Positions 19,629 to 29,621 are shown, counted from the stretch's first letter. The stretch: 64,000 nucleotides of DNA from Marinobacterium ramblicola (GCF_019084545.1 NZ_JAHREP010000011.1:62001-126000), one strand, 5' to 3'. Program-made: numbers and translations. Notes: generated by a model not told the origin, from the sequence alone.

Positions 19629-22493
19629 ATGCAAGGAAAGCGTTCCGGTTTACCACTCCAATTGCTGGTGAGTGGGGCAATTGTACTGAGTATGCTGGTG
19701 CTGGCCCTGGCACTGATTGCGAAATCCTATACCGGCAATCGCAACACGTTGATTGCGGCCTCGGAGACCAGCGCCCGACAGCTGGCCGATAACCTGGATA
19801 CCCATCTGCAGCGCCTGCTGGAGCCGATCGAGAGCATGCTGCAGATCCTGGTGCTGGATCCGCTGAGCCGGGCAGAATCGCTGGAGCAGCGCCGTTCCCG
19901 CCTGCCGGTGTTGGTGGAGGCGCTCAAGGCCAACCCGGTGCTCAGCGCGGTCTATATCGGCTATCCCGATGGCAGCTTTCTGCTGCTGCGCGGCCTGACC
20001 AGCCAGGCATCGCGGCAGGCGGTGCAGGCACCCGGTAGCGCTACGTATATGCTGCAAAGTGTAGAGCGGGATGAAAATGGCCAGGTGCTGCGCGGCAGCT
20101 GGCAGTTCTACAACCGCCAGCTGCAGCTGGTCGAGGCGCGTGACAAACCGGATTATCTGTACGATCCACGCGAACGGCCCTGGTTCAAGGATGCGAAGGC
20201 ATCCGCCAAGACGATCCTGACCAGCCCCTATATCTTCTATACCACCGGCGAAATCGGCGTAACGCTTGCCCGCCGGGATCCGGTGCACGGTGCGATAATC
20301 GGTGTCGATGCCTCGGTCGATGACCTGTCCCAGCTGATCGCCTCGCTGCAACCCACGCCCGGTAATCAGATGGCGGTGGTCAACGGCGATAACCGGGTGG
20401 TGGCCTACCCCGATCTCAGCCGTATCGTCAGCATGGATGCCGAGCAGGGGTTGAGGCTGATCTCGCTCAACGAACTCGGCGTCCCGGTGCTGGTGCAGGT
20501 GGCGCAGATGGATGGTCGCATGGGTGCGATGGGCGAGTTCGAGACTGCTGAGGGCAGTTGGTACGGTCTCAAGGTGGCGATGGGAGATTCGCGGGATGTT
20601 GACCTACACCTGCTGTTTGCCGTACCGGAGGCTGAGCTGCTGGCCGATGCCAAGGCGCAGGGGATGGAGCAGCTGATCTGGTCTGCCGGGATCATGCTGG
20701 TGTTGATGCTGCTGGGCTGGCGTATCGGCCGTATCGTGACGCGCCCGCTGGGTGAACTGTCGGACGCCATCGGTGCGCTGGCGGCGTTCGATTTCAGTCA
20801 GCGGCTGGAGCTCGCCTCGCCGGTGCGTGAGGTTAATCACCTCAGTGAGCTGATCGCTCGAATGTCGGGTGCAATCAACAGCTTCCAGGCCATCTCCCGT
20901 ACCCTGGCGCGTGAGCCGGACCTGGACCTGATGCTGTCACGGGTGACCGATCATCTGGTCAATATCACCTCCGCCGAGGCCGGGGTGGTGTATCTGCTCG
21001 ACCCGGACGACGGCACGCTGAAGCGGGCCGCCCGGGCCCGTCTCAACGGGGCACCGGAACAGCTGGCCTGTGCCGGTAGTGGCATGGCCGAGCTGCGTAA
21101 GACGGTGCGGGCGGCGCTCAGCCAAAATGGCGACAGGGTGATGACCACGCCGCTGCTCGATCGCGAAGGCGAAGCGCTGGGCGTGCTGGCACTGCGGCTG
21201 CCGGAGGATTCCACCTTGGGGGAGGAGGCGTTCCGCCGCTTCGTCGATGAGGTATCGGGCTCGGCCGCCACGGCGATCGAAACCCGGCACCAAGTGGAGG
21301 CGCAGCAGGCGCTGATCGATGCGATCATCCGTCTGCTGGCCGATGCCATCGATGCCAAGTCGCCCTACACCAGCGGCCACTGCGAGCGCGTGCCGGAGCT
21401 GGCACAGATGTTGGCCGACGCGGCCGAGGGGGCCACCAGGGGTGAGTTCGCCGAGTTCAAGATGAGCCCGGCGGCACGGCGCGAGTTCCGCATTGCCGCC
21501 TGGCTACACGACTGCGGCAAGATCACCAGCCCCGAGTATGTGGTCGACAAGGCGACCAAGCTGGAGACCATCTACAACCGTATCCACGAGATCCGCACCC
21601 GGTTCGAGGTGCTCTGGCGCGATGCCGATATCGCCTACCTGAAGGGGGTGGTGACCGGGGAGCCGGAGGCGGAGCTGCGCGCCCGCCGCCAGCGTACCCA
21701 GCAGGAGCTGCGCAATGACTTTGCCTTCGTCGCCCAGGCCAATATCGGCGGTGAGCAGATGTCGGACGAGGATCAGCAGCGCCTGCGCCAAATCGCCCGC
21801 CGCCGCTGGGTGCGCCATTTCGACAAGCGTCTGGGGCTGTCGCGCGATGAGTACAACCGCATCGCCAATCAGGATGAGGAGCTGCCGGTGATCGAGCATC
21901 TGCTGGCCGACAAGTCCGAGCATCTGATCCCCTGGGACGGTCGGCGGCCGCCGGTAGAGAAAGACAACCCCGATAATATCTGGGGCTTCGACATGGCGCT
22001 GCCGGCGTACTCGTTCAATCAGGGCGAACTGTACAACCTGTCGATTCGGCGCGGCACGCTGACCGAGGAGGAGCGTTTTGCGATCAACGATCATATCGTG
22101 CAGACGATCCGCATGCTCAGCGCGTTGCCGCTTCCGCGCGATCTGCGCCGGGTGCCCGATATTGCCGGCAACCATCATGAGAAGATGGATGGCGAGGGCT
22201 ATCCGCGCCGCCTGGCGGCGGGCAGCCTGAGCGTCCCCGAGCGGATCATGGCACTGGCGGATATCTTCGAGGCGCTGACCGCGGCGGACCGCCCTTACAA
22301 GGATGCCAAGTCGCTGTCTGAATCGCTGCGTCTCCTGGCCTTCATGACCCGGGATCGGCATATAGACGGCGAACTGTTCAGGCTATTTCTGGAGTCTGGC
22401 ACCTATCTCCGATACGCTGAGAAGTATCTGCAACCGGAACAGATCGACTCGATCGACAAGCGTCAGTTGCTGGCGTTGGCGGGGCTGCTGTAA
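19629..22493 (+). CDS. membrane receptor with cache, HAMP, GAF and HD-GYP-type phosphohydrolase domains
   Basis: 954 residues. TM1 (about 11-31) is followed by a periplasmic dCache/PDC sensor (about 40-345), TM2 (about 349-366), HAMP (367-420), GAF (430-560) and an HD domain. The HD motif is HDCGK (H627, D628) and the GYP triplet is at 857-859 in HHEKMDGEGYP. An unusually long insertion of about 200 residues separates the two halves of the catalytic domain, containing HEIRTRFEVLWRDADIAYL and WGFDMALPAYSFNQGELYNL. It probably degrades cyclic di-GMP in response to a periplasmic ligand, but the insertion leaves the substrate open. A paralog with the same architecture lies at 33307-36213. Confidence 0.88.
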   Translation: MQGKRSGLPLQLLVSGAIVLSMLVLALALIAKSYTGNRNTLIAASETSARQLADNLDTHLQRLLEPIESMLQILVLDPLSRAESLEQRRSRLPVLVEALKANPVLSAVYIGYPDGSFLLLRGLTSQASRQAVQAPGSATYMLQSVERDENGQVLRGSWQFYNRQLQLVEARDKPDYLYDPRERPWFKDAKASAKTILTSPYIFYTTGEIGVTLARRDPVHGAIIGVDASVDDLSQLIASLQPTPGNQMAVVNGDNRVVAYPDLSRIVSMDAEQGLRLISLNELGVPVLVQVAQMDGRMGAMGEFETAEGSWYGLKVAMGDSRDVDLHLLFAVPEAELLADAKAQGMEQLIWSAGIMLVLMLLGWRIGRIVTRPLGELSDAIGALAAFDFSQRLELASPVREVNHLSELIARMSGAINSFQAISRTLAREPDLDLMLSRVTDHLVNITSAEAGVVYLLDPDDGTLKRAARARLNGAPEQLACAGSGMAELRKTVRAALSQNGDRVMTTPLLDREGEALGVLALRLPEDSTLGEEAFRRFVDEVSGSAATAIETRHQVEAQQALIDAIIRLLADAIDAKSPYTSGHCERVPELAQMLADAAEGATRGEFAEFKMSPAARREFRIAAWLHDCGKITSPEYVVDKATKLETIYNRIHEIRTRFEVLWRDADIAYLKGVVTGEPEAELRARRQRTQQELRNDFAFVAQANIGGEQMSDEDQQRLRQIARRRWVRHFDKRLGLSRDEYNRIANQDEELPVIEHLLADKSEHLIPWDGRRPPVEKDNPDNIWGFDMALPAYSFNQGELYNLSIRRGTLTEEERFAINDHIVQTIRMLSALPLPRDLRRVPDIAGNHHEKMDGEGYPRRLAAGSLSVPERIMALADIFEALTAADRPYKDAKSLSESLRLLAFMTRDRHIDGELFRLFLESGTYLRYAEKYLQPEQIDSIDKRQLLALAGLL

Positions 22494-22528
22494 CGCCTCG
22501 CCGCGCCGCTGTGCCCTGCGAGGAACCG

Positions 22529-23101
22529 ATGGTCGATAACCCACTGCTCGTACCGATAGCGCGACTGCTGCACCAGTACCCCGACGGGTTGAGCGAGTAT
22601 GCACTGATGAAGCAGCTCGAGTTCGACGGTCTCGAACTCGACGCCGATCCTGACGTGACCGCGGATCTGCTGCTGTTTCGCAAGCATTTCCTGGTCATGA
22701 ACGCGCTCTACCGCCTGGAACCCGTGCTGTACGAACAGGGCTACGAGATATCGATATCGGCGCTGCATATTCAGCTCCACCCGCTTGAGAACAGAAGCAC
22801 CTCGGCACAGCAGGTGCCGGCGAAACCCCACCCCCTGCGTAGCTATTATCTCGACTGGAGCGAGTTTGAGAAGAGCAGCAATGCCTATGTGCGCAGGCTG
22901 CTTGATGCCTTCTGGCGCCGCTACTGCGGTGATAACCGCATCGACGAGGCCTGTCAGGTGCTGGGCTTGGAGCCGGGCGCCGCGCCCGAAGCGATTCGCC
23001 GGGCCTACCGCCGCCTGGCGGCGCGTCACCACCCGGATCGTGGCGGCGATGCCGAACAGTTTCGCCGTGTGCGCGAAGCCTATGAGCTGCTGATGGCATG
23101 A
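22529..23101 (+). CDS. DnaJ-related protein with C-terminal J domain
   Basis: 190 residues. The N-terminal two-thirds matches the DNAJ_related domain (LLHQYPDGLSEYALMKQL; LFRKHFLVMNALYRLE). The C-terminal J domain (about 125-190) contains AYRRLAARHHPDRGG with the HPD tripeptide needed to stimulate DnaK ATPase. The start at ATG 22529 is chosen because GCGAGGA lies just upstream; a GTG at 22511 would add six residues without a ribosome-binding site. It is a probable cytoplasmic Hsp70 co-chaperone with unknown clients. It follows the receptor gene by 35 bases. Confidence 0.85.
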   Translation: MVDNPLLVPIARLLHQYPDGLSEYALMKQLEFDGLELDADPDVTADLLLFRKHFLVMNALYRLEPVLYEQGYEISISALHIQLHPLENRSTSAQQVPAKPHPLRSYYLDWSEFEKSSNAYVRRLLDAFWRRYCGDNRIDEACQVLGLEPGAAPEAIRRAYRRLAARHHPDRGGDAEQFRRVREAYELLMA

Positions 23102-23203
23102 CGATCATGCCGCCGCAGCGCGCTTTTACCGCCACAAGCTGTCGTGGCTATCGGCTCCTCTGGTATAAAGCCTGGCGGTACGCTGGGCGGTTATGGCCGA
23201 GTC

Positions 23204-23220
23204 TTTACGCAATTTTTACG
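23204..23220 (+). promoter_or_regulatory. candidate response-regulator site, TTTACG-N5-TTTACG, upstream of trkA
   Basis: Two TTTACG half-sites (23204-23209 and 23215-23220) are spaced by one helical turn, as OmpR/KdpE-family dimers require. They lie 97 bases before the trkA start codon. The same arrangement precedes both trkH genes in the window. The likely binding protein is the KdpE-like regulator encoded two genes downstream. Confidence 0.55.
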
Positions 23221-23316
23221 CGTTGACGTAATTCTTACACTCGAATTTTCATATCGGATTGGGTGACAATAGCGGACTGTTATTCATCGAAGCCGATCGG
23301 TCGGCGGTGTTCCATC

Positions 23317-24693
23317 ATGCGAATCATAATCCTCGGTGCCGGACAGGTCGGTGCCACCCTGGCGGAGAAGCTGTCCAGCGAAGACAATGACATCACTGTG
23401 GTCGACAGCGAAGTCGAACGTCTGCGGCTGCTGCAGGACCGACTCGATATACGTACCCTGGAGGGGGTGGCGTCGCATCCGAGCGTGCTCGAGCAGGCCG
23501 GTTGTGCCGACAGTGACATGCTGATTGCGGTGACCGGCAGCGACGAGATCAACATGGTCGCCTGTCAGGTCGCCAGCACCTTGTTCAACACCCCGCGCAA
23601 GATCGCCCGCATCCGTTCCCCTCAGTATCAGCAATACGCCACCGGCCTGTTCGGCGACGACGCCGTGCCGGTGGATGTGCTGATCAGCCCCGAACAACTG
23701 GTCACCGCCTACATGGAGCAACTGCTTGACTACCCGGGGGCGACGGAACTGCTCGACTTCGCCGACGGGCGGGTCAAACTGGTGTCAATTCGGGTCGACA
23801 CGCAGGCTCCGCTCTACCGGCGTAGACTGAGTGAACTGAGCCGGCTACTGGGCGAAGTACGGATTCGCGTGGTGGCGATCTACCGCTTGGGCGAGCCGAT
23901 CCATATTGCAGGGGGCACGTGTATAGAGGCCGGTGACGAACTGTTCTTCCTGGTCGCGGCAGATCATGTACAGCAGGCAATTACGCGCTGCCGTGGCGAA
24001 CTGCCACCCTATGGGCGGATCCTTATCGCAGGCGGCGGCAATATCGGCAAGGCGCTGGCGCAGCGGCTCGAGGCGCGCCACAGTGTCACCGTAATTGAAC
24101 GCAATATTGCCCGTTGCAACCAGATCACGGCGGAGCTTACGCAAACGGTGGTCGTCAACGGCAGCGCCTCGGCAGCGGATCTGCTCGAGGCGGAGGGGAT
24201 CGACCGCGTCGATCTGTTCTGCGCGCTGACCAACGACGACGAGGCCAATATCATGGCCTCGATGCTGGCCAAACGGATGGGAGCGCGAAAGGTGATGACG
24301 ATCATCAACAACCCCGCCTATATCGAGCTGGTCGAGGGCGGCGTGATCGATATCGCCATCTCGCCGCAGCAGATCACCATCGGCGGCCTGTTGACCTATG
24401 TACGGCGTGGCGAGATGGCGCGTATCCATTCGCTGCGTCACGGTACCGCCGAGGCGCTGGAGGGGGTGGCGCGGGGCAACGGCCGCAACTCACGGCTGGT
24501 CGGACGGCGGATCGTCGATCTGCCCCAGCCCGCCGGCGTCGTGCTTGGCGCCGTAGTGCGCGAGGGGCAGGTCTTGATCGCGAAAGGCGAACTGCGCATC
24601 GTCGAGGGGGACCACCTGATCTTTTTCATGACCAACAAGCAGAGCTTGGGGGCCGTGGAGAAGCTGTTTCAGGTGGGTCTGGCCCTGTTCTGA
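23317..24693 (+). CDS. trkA: Trk potassium uptake protein TrkA
   Basis: 458 residues, matching the usual length of the enterobacterial protein. It has two RCK units, each with a Rossmann fold and a TrkA_C domain: MRIIILGAGQVGATLA at the start and RILIAGGGNIGKALA near residue 228. The proteins form a cytoplasmic NAD(H)/ATP-sensing ring that gates TrkH channels. The start at 23317 gives the family N-terminus; upstream in-frame codons would add an unrelated extension. It is the first gene of an apparent operon with the kinase and response regulator. Two trkH genes lie within 6 kb. Confidence 0.95.
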   Translation: MRIIILGAGQVGATLAEKLSSEDNDITVVDSEVERLRLLQDRLDIRTLEGVASHPSVLEQAGCADSDMLIAVTGSDEINMVACQVASTLFNTPRKIARIRSPQYQQYATGLFGDDAVPVDVLISPEQLVTAYMEQLLDYPGATELLDFADGRVKLVSIRVDTQAPLYRRRLSELSRLLGEVRIRVVAIYRLGEPIHIAGGTCIEAGDELFFLVAADHVQQAITRCRGELPPYGRILIAGGGNIGKALAQRLEARHSVTVIERNIARCNQITAELTQTVVVNGSASAADLLEAEGIDRVDLFCALTNDDEANIMASMLAKRMGARKVMTIINNPAYIELVEGGVIDIAISPQQITIGGLLTYVRRGEMARIHSLRHGTAEALEGVARGNGRNSRLVGRRIVDLPQPAGVVLGAVVREGQVLIAKGELRIVEGDHLIFFMTNKQSLGAVEKLFQVGLALF

Positions 24694-24697
24694 AACG

Positions 24698-26251
24698 ATG
24701 AGTGTATTCGAGCGTTCCCCGACTGCAACGAGGGCCTGGCGTGGCTACGCCGTTGCGGCACTGACCGTTCTGGCCGCAACGGCCCTGGCTGTGCCGCTGG
24801 AATACTGGGTGGAAAACTACAACCTGGTTCTGATCTATGTGCTTGCGGTCGTGGCAACAGGGCTGGGATATGGCTCCGGTGCTGCGATCTTTGCGTCGAT
24901 GCTGGCGTTCTTGAGCTTCAATTTCTTCATGACCGATCCGCGCTACACCCTGGAAGTGGCGCGTCAGGACGAGTTGACCACCCTGTCGTTCCTGCTCTTG
25001 ATCGCCCTGATCTGCGGATCGGCGGCCTCTCTTATCCGGCGCCAGTTCATCCTGCTGAAGATGGCCAATCGCTATTCTGAATCCATGCGCCTGCTGGGAC
25101 AGCAACTGTCGGTCGCGGAAGATGCTGAGGCCGCATGGCTGGCCGTGGCGCGGGAGATGGGCAGGGCGCTGGAGGCGGAGTGCTGTGTGCTGGCCTGGGA
25201 CCAAGACAACGTGCGTCACCGGTTTCTCGCTGCGGGCTCCGCTTTTGGCCGGGACGACGAAGCCGCCATCGAGTGGAGTCGACGGCATCGGGTGTCATCG
25301 GGACGGTTGACCGACTGCCTGAGCGGTGCCGCCTGGACGCTGTTTCCCATCCACAGCGGCGATGCCATCGCGATCGTGGCCATGAAGTGGGCAGACGGCA
25401 AAAAACGGCTGGATCATTATGATCAGGAGTTGATCGGTGCGATGCTGCAGCAGGTGTCCGATACCTGGCGACGCATACAACTGGTCGGCGATCTGGAATC
25501 CGCCCGTGTCACGACCGAAGTCGAGCGGCTGCGCTCGGCACTGCTATCGTCGGTGTCCCACGACCTTAAATCGCCGTTGGCGGCCATGATGGGCGCCGCC
25601 GAGAGCCTGCAGTTGCTGGAAATTCAGTTGGCGCCGCAGGACCGGCAGGAACTGCTGGACACCATTCGCCATGAAAGCCGGCGTCTCGAAGCCTACATCC
25701 AGAATTTGCTTGATATGACCCGCTTAGGTCACGGGACCCTCAAGATCGAGCGTGACTGGATCCCCCTGGCGGATATCATCGGCAGTACGATTGCCCGTCT
25801 CAGGCGCTATTCGCCCGATGTCAGGATCGAATATCACCCGATGGATTCGCAACCCCTGCTGTATGTCCATGCCGCCTTGATCGAGCAGGCGCTGTACAAC
25901 ATTCTGGAAAATGCCGTGAGGTTCTCGCCTCCGGAGGAACCCGTTCGGATTACTGCAGGACAGCGTCAGGGGCGGTGCCGGATCGAGATCGAAGACAAGG
26001 GACCCGGGATTCCAGAGTCGTTGCGCGAACAGGTCTTCGACATGTTTTATGTCATGTCCGAGGGCGATGAGCGCAAACAGAATACCGGCATGGGGTTGGC
26101 CATTTGCCGGGGCATGATCGGTGCGCATGGGGGGACGGTCCATGTCATGGATGGAACTGGGCACCGGGGGAGTCGGTTCGTGGTTGAATTGCCGATCGAT
26201 TCGCCGCCACCGTTCGACGATAGCCGTGAAACGGATGAGGAACCCAGGTGA
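24698..26251 (+). CDS. short KdpD-like sensor histidine kinase (DUF4118 membrane domain, no KdpD/Usp N-terminus)
   Basis: 517 residues. Residues 15-115 form the compact four-helix DUF4118 membrane unit of KdpD (FMTDPRYTL is a marker). A GAF-like domain (about 135-255) and a histidine kinase core follow, with H288 in SSVSHDLKSPLAAMMG and the ATP-binding boxes NILENAVRFS, DKGPGIP and GMGLAICRGMI. The large N-terminal KdpD ATPase and Usp domains of E. coli KdpD are missing. It lies four bases after trkA, and the next gene overlaps it by four bases. In this setting it probably senses potassium or osmotic state and drives the Trk genes; there is no kdpFABC in the window. Confidence 0.9.
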   Translation: MSVFERSPTATRAWRGYAVAALTVLAATALAVPLEYWVENYNLVLIYVLAVVATGLGYGSGAAIFASMLAFLSFNFFMTDPRYTLEVARQDELTTLSFLLLIALICGSAASLIRRQFILLKMANRYSESMRLLGQQLSVAEDAEAAWLAVAREMGRALEAECCVLAWDQDNVRHRFLAAGSAFGRDDEAAIEWSRRHRVSSGRLTDCLSGAAWTLFPIHSGDAIAIVAMKWADGKKRLDHYDQELIGAMLQQVSDTWRRIQLVGDLESARVTTEVERLRSALLSSVSHDLKSPLAAMMGAAESLQLLEIQLAPQDRQELLDTIRHESRRLEAYIQNLLDMTRLGHGTLKIERDWIPLADIIGSTIARLRRYSPDVRIEYHPMDSQPLLYVHAALIEQALYNILENAVRFSPPEEPVRITAGQRQGRCRIEIEDKGPGIPESLREQVFDMFYVMSEGDERKQNTGMGLAICRGMIGAHGGTVHVMDGTGHRGSRFVVELPIDSPPPFDDSRETDEEPR

Positions 26252-26940
26252 ACGCCAGGATTGTGATTATTGATGACGAAGCCCAGATCCGCCGGATGCT
26301 GCGGATCGCGCTGAAAAGCGACGGCTATGAGGTGGTCGAAGCCGAAAACGGCGAACAAGGGCTGGCGGCCGTCGTCCGCCATCAGCCCGATCTGGTCATC
26401 CTGGACCTGGGGCTTCCCGATATGGATGGCCATCATGTGCTCGAAGAGTTGCGCGGCTGGTCGCGGGTGCCGGTGATCGTGTTGTCCGTCCGCAGCGGCG
26501 ACAGGGAGAAGGTCAGGGCTCTGGATGCCGGGGCGCAGGACTATGTCACCAAGCCCTTCAGTGTCGAGGAGTTTCTGGCGCGTATCCGGGCCAGTCTGCG
26601 TGATTACAACAAGCCCGATGCGCCGAAACGGCTTGATGATGGTCACCTGTGTATCGATCTGGCGAAACGCCAGGTCTGCGTCGCCGGTCGACTCATCGAT
26701 TTCACGCCCAAGGAGTATGCTGTCCTGACACGGCTGGCGCAGTCACCCAACTGCGTTATCACCCAGACCCAGTTGTTGCAGGAGATCTGGGGGCCGGGCC
26801 ACGAACAGGACACCCATTATCTGCGCATCGTTGTCAGCCATCTGCGGCAGAAACTCGGCGACGAGCCGGCCGAACCACGCTATATCCGCACCGAGGCCGG
26901 GGTGGGCTATCGCCTGGTTTTCCGCGAAGCCTCGCAATAA
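26248..26940 (+). CDS. KdpE-like response regulator, OmpR family
   Basis: 230 residues. The receiver domain has the acidic pair IIDDEAQ, the phospho-acceptor D53 in LVILDLGLPDMDG, and the lysine in YVTKPF. The C-terminal winged helix (about 130-228) ends GVGYRLVF. The ATGA overlap with the kinase shows the two are a pair. KdpE-type regulators bind tandem T-rich half-sites one turn apart; three TTTACG-N5-TTTACR sites in this window are candidates. It is expected to activate potassium uptake genes. Confidence 0.92.
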   Translation: MNARIVIIDDEAQIRRMLRIALKSDGYEVVEAENGEQGLAAVVRHQPDLVILDLGLPDMDGHHVLEELRGWSRVPVIVLSVRSGDREKVRALDAGAQDYVTKPFSVEEFLARIRASLRDYNKPDAPKRLDDGHLCIDLAKRQVCVAGRLIDFTPKEYAVLTRLAQSPNCVITQTQLLQEIWGPGHEQDTHYLRIVVSHLRQKLGDEPAEPRYIRTEAGVGYRLVFREASQ

Positions 26941-26970
26941 CCACCCAGTAACACACGGACCTTCCTTGCC

Positions 26971-27996
26971 ATGATCAGACACCTGAGAACCTGTGCTGCC
27001 CTGTTGCCGTTCACCCTGATCGTCGCCTGCTCGGAGCCGGAGCGGATGCACGCCTTCGAGGGGTTTGCCCAGGGCACGACCTACCACGTCAGCTTCCGGG
27101 CGGCCGAGCCGGTCGATCTGCCGGCGCTTCGGCGGGCGGTCGATGATGAGTTGGGGCGCATCGACAAGGCCATGTCCGGCTATCGCCAGGATTCGGCGAT
27201 CGAGCAGTTCAATGCCGCCCGGGATCTCACGCCTCATACGACGGGGCGCGAGATCGTGACGCTGGTACAACAGGCACGCAGCGTCAGTCAGGCGAGCGAG
27301 GGCTGTTACGACCTCAGCATTAAGCCGCTGTTCGATCTGTGGGGCTTCGGTGACGACCGGTTCTCGCCACCGTCCGCCGGCGCGATCGGCCAGACACTGG
27401 CTTCCACCGGGATGGACAAGGTCGAGTCGGTGGGTGACGACGGCCTGCGCAAAACCCGACCGGATCTCCAGATCGACCTGTCGTCGATCGCTCAGGGCTA
27501 CAGCGTCGGCCGGGTGGCGCGGGTGCTGGAGCAGCGGGGGATCCGCGATTACCTGGTGGAGATCGGGGGCGAACTGCAGACGCGGGGCGGCAAACCCGAC
27601 GGTCAGCCGTGGCGGGTGGCGATTGAGCGGCCGGTGCCCGGCGAACGGAAGGTCGAGAAGGTGATCACCATCGCGACCGCGGATCCCCTGGCCGTGATGA
27701 CCTCCGGCACCTATCGCCACTACTTCGATGCCGACGGCAAACGCTACAGCCATATCCTCGATGCCCGTACCGGCAGACCGGTCGAGCATGCCACCGTGTC
27801 CGTCACCGTGCTCTATCCGGAACCGGCCGCCGCGGATGCCTGGTCGACGGCCCTGCTGTGTCTGGGGCGCGAGCAGGGGCTGAAAGTGGCCAATGAGCAG
27901 GGCATACCGGCGTTGTTTATCGACCAGAACGGCGATCGGTTGACCGAGGCCTACAGCCGGGCGCTGCAGAGCCTTGGGTCCGTGCACATCGAGTAA
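26971..27996 (+). CDS. apbE: ApbE family FAD:protein FMN transferase, lipoprotein
   Basis: 341 residues with a lipoprotein signal (lipobox LIVAC near residue 20). Family motifs are SGYRQDSAIEQFN, PLFDLWGFGD, IDLSSIAQGYSVGRV, the FAD-loop IGGELQTRGGKPDG and the metal site near HILDARTGRPVEH and AADAWSTAL. ApbE transfers FMN to threonine residues of periplasmic flavoproteins such as RnfG, NqrC or related reductases. No target gene is next to it. It follows the response-regulator gene by 30 bases and may belong to the same transcript. Confidence 0.92.
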   Translation: MIRHLRTCAALLPFTLIVACSEPERMHAFEGFAQGTTYHVSFRAAEPVDLPALRRAVDDELGRIDKAMSGYRQDSAIEQFNAARDLTPHTTGREIVTLVQQARSVSQASEGCYDLSIKPLFDLWGFGDDRFSPPSAGAIGQTLASTGMDKVESVGDDGLRKTRPDLQIDLSSIAQGYSVGRVARVLEQRGIRDYLVEIGGELQTRGGKPDGQPWRVAIERPVPGERKVEKVITIATADPLAVMTSGTYRHYFDADGKRYSHILDARTGRPVEHATVSVTVLYPEPAAADAWSTALLCLGREQGLKVANEQGIPALFIDQNGDRLTEAYSRALQSLGSVHIE

Positions 27997-28064
27997 CGAC
28001 GGCTCGGTGTCAGAAGAGTGTCAAGCCGACCTGGCGGCGCCCGGCCGGATAATCTTCATGGCGG

Positions 28065-29525
28065 TCAGAATCGCCGGAATGTCTTGGACAGAATCACGAG
28101 AATCGGGAATATCTCGATGCGGCCGAACAGCATCGCGACGGCCATCAGCCATTTGCCCGGATCGGTCAGCGTGCCGAAGCCCGACGAGGTGTCGCCGTAG
28201 CCGACGCCCATGTTGTTGATGCAGGCAGCGACGGTGCCGAAGGCGGTGACGAAGTCATGCCCCGACGCCACCAGCCCCCAGACGAACACGCAGGCAAAGA
28301 AGATCCAGAGGAAAAACAGTCCCCAGACCGACTGAATCATGCGATCCGATACCGGATTACCGCCGACCTTGGTGACGAAGGTCGCGTTCGGGTGGATCAG
28401 TTTCTTGATCTCCGTGCTGCTCTGGCGATGCAGCATCAGAAAGCGCATCGCCTTGATGCCGCCGCAGGTCGAACCGACACAACCGCCGAAGAAGCTGGCT
28501 CCGAGCAGCAGCAGAACAATATGAGCGGGCCAGGAGGGGTAGCCGCCGGCCCCCAGGCCGTTATCGGTCATGATCGATATGGCCTGAAAGAAACCGTGTA
28601 CCGCCGAGCCTTGAGCGTCGAAGGTTCCGGTGCGGTAAAGCTCCAGACAGGTGAAGCCGACCACCAGAGTCACCATCAGAATGAAAAACTGGAACTCGGA
28701 ATTACGCAGGATCGGCATCAGGCTGACTTTGCTGATCGCCGCGAAATAGAGTGCGAAGTTGATCGCCGCCAGAATCGAGAATATGCCGCCGACCAGCTCT
28801 ATTGCCGGGTTGTCGTAAAAGCCCAGACTATCGCCATGCGGCGAAAAACCGCCCAGCGACACCGTGGACAGGGCGTGGCAGAGCGCCTCGAACCAGTCCA
28901 TTCCGGCCAGGAAATAGGCGATGCCGCATGCCAGACCGAGGCCGGTATAGATCAGCCAGAGATGTTTGGCCGTATCGGCCAGGCGCGGCGTCAGTTTCTC
29001 CTCCTTGAACGGCCCCGGCAACTCGGACTGGTAGAGTTTGGCACCGCCGATGCCGAGCAGGGGCAACACGGCGATGGCCAGTACGATGATTCCCAGCCCG
29101 CCGAGGAAATTCAGTTGCGCACGGTAGTAGAGGATCGACTTGGGCTGATTGTCGATATCGTTCAATATCGAGGCGCCCGTCGTGGTGATGCCGGAAACCC
29201 CTTCGAACACCGCGTCCACGATGCGCAGGTCGAGTCGCTTGTCCAGCAGGAACGGCAGGGCGCTAATAATGGACACGGTGATCCAGAACAGTACGGCGAC
29301 CATGAAACCATCGCGAGTGCGCAGGTTCTTGTCGGCGTTGCGCGTGCTTAGCCAACCGGCAAGCCCGATCGTCGATGAGCCGGCCAGCGTGATGATAAAG
29401 GAGGAAAGGTCCGCCTCGACAAAGACCAGACCCATCAGAATCGGACCGAACATGGAGAGGCTGTACAACAGCACTAGAAAACTGCATAGATGAATAATGG
29501 TGGCGAGTCGGGCTGTCGGTTGCAT
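28065..29525 (-). CDS. trkH: Trk-type potassium channel subunit TrkH (copy 1)
   Basis: About 486 residues from ATG 29525, the usual TrkH length. A TTG at 29573 could add 16 residues but has no ribosome-binding site. The four pore loops are visible: SGITTTGASIL, TVSLGGFSPHGDS, MTDNGLGAGGYPS and INNMGVGYGDTSSG. Loops three and four keep the central Gly but differ from copy 2, so conductance or affinity may differ. The protein sits in the inner membrane and needs TrkA. It is convergent with apbE and preceded by a TTTACG repeat site in its own orientation. Confidence 0.92.
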   Translation of the reverse strand: MQPTARLATIIHLCSFLVLLYSLSMFGPILMGLVFVEADLSSFIITLAGSSTIGLAGWLSTRNADKNLRTRDGFMVAVLFWITVSIISALPFLLDKRLDLRIVDAVFEGVSGITTTGASILNDIDNQPKSILYYRAQLNFLGGLGIIVLAIAVLPLLGIGGAKLYQSELPGPFKEEKLTPRLADTAKHLWLIYTGLGLACGIAYFLAGMDWFEALCHALSTVSLGGFSPHGDSLGFYDNPAIELVGGIFSILAAINFALYFAAISKVSLMPILRNSEFQFFILMVTLVVGFTCLELYRTGTFDAQGSAVHGFFQAISIMTDNGLGAGGYPSWPAHIVLLLLGASFFGGCVGSTCGGIKAMRFLMLHRQSSTEIKKLIHPNATFVTKVGGNPVSDRMIQSVWGLFFLWIFFACVFVWGLVASGHDFVTAFGTVAACINNMGVGYGDTSSGFGTLTDPGKWLMAVAMLFGRIEIFPILVILSKTFRRF

Positions 29526-29621
29526 CGGCTGAGTCGAGTCTTTCGCAGTGGTGGGTGCGGATTCTTGACGCAAGGCTAGCGACGGGCGCCGTAACGAATC
29601 TAGATGGCCGGGCGGGAATGG

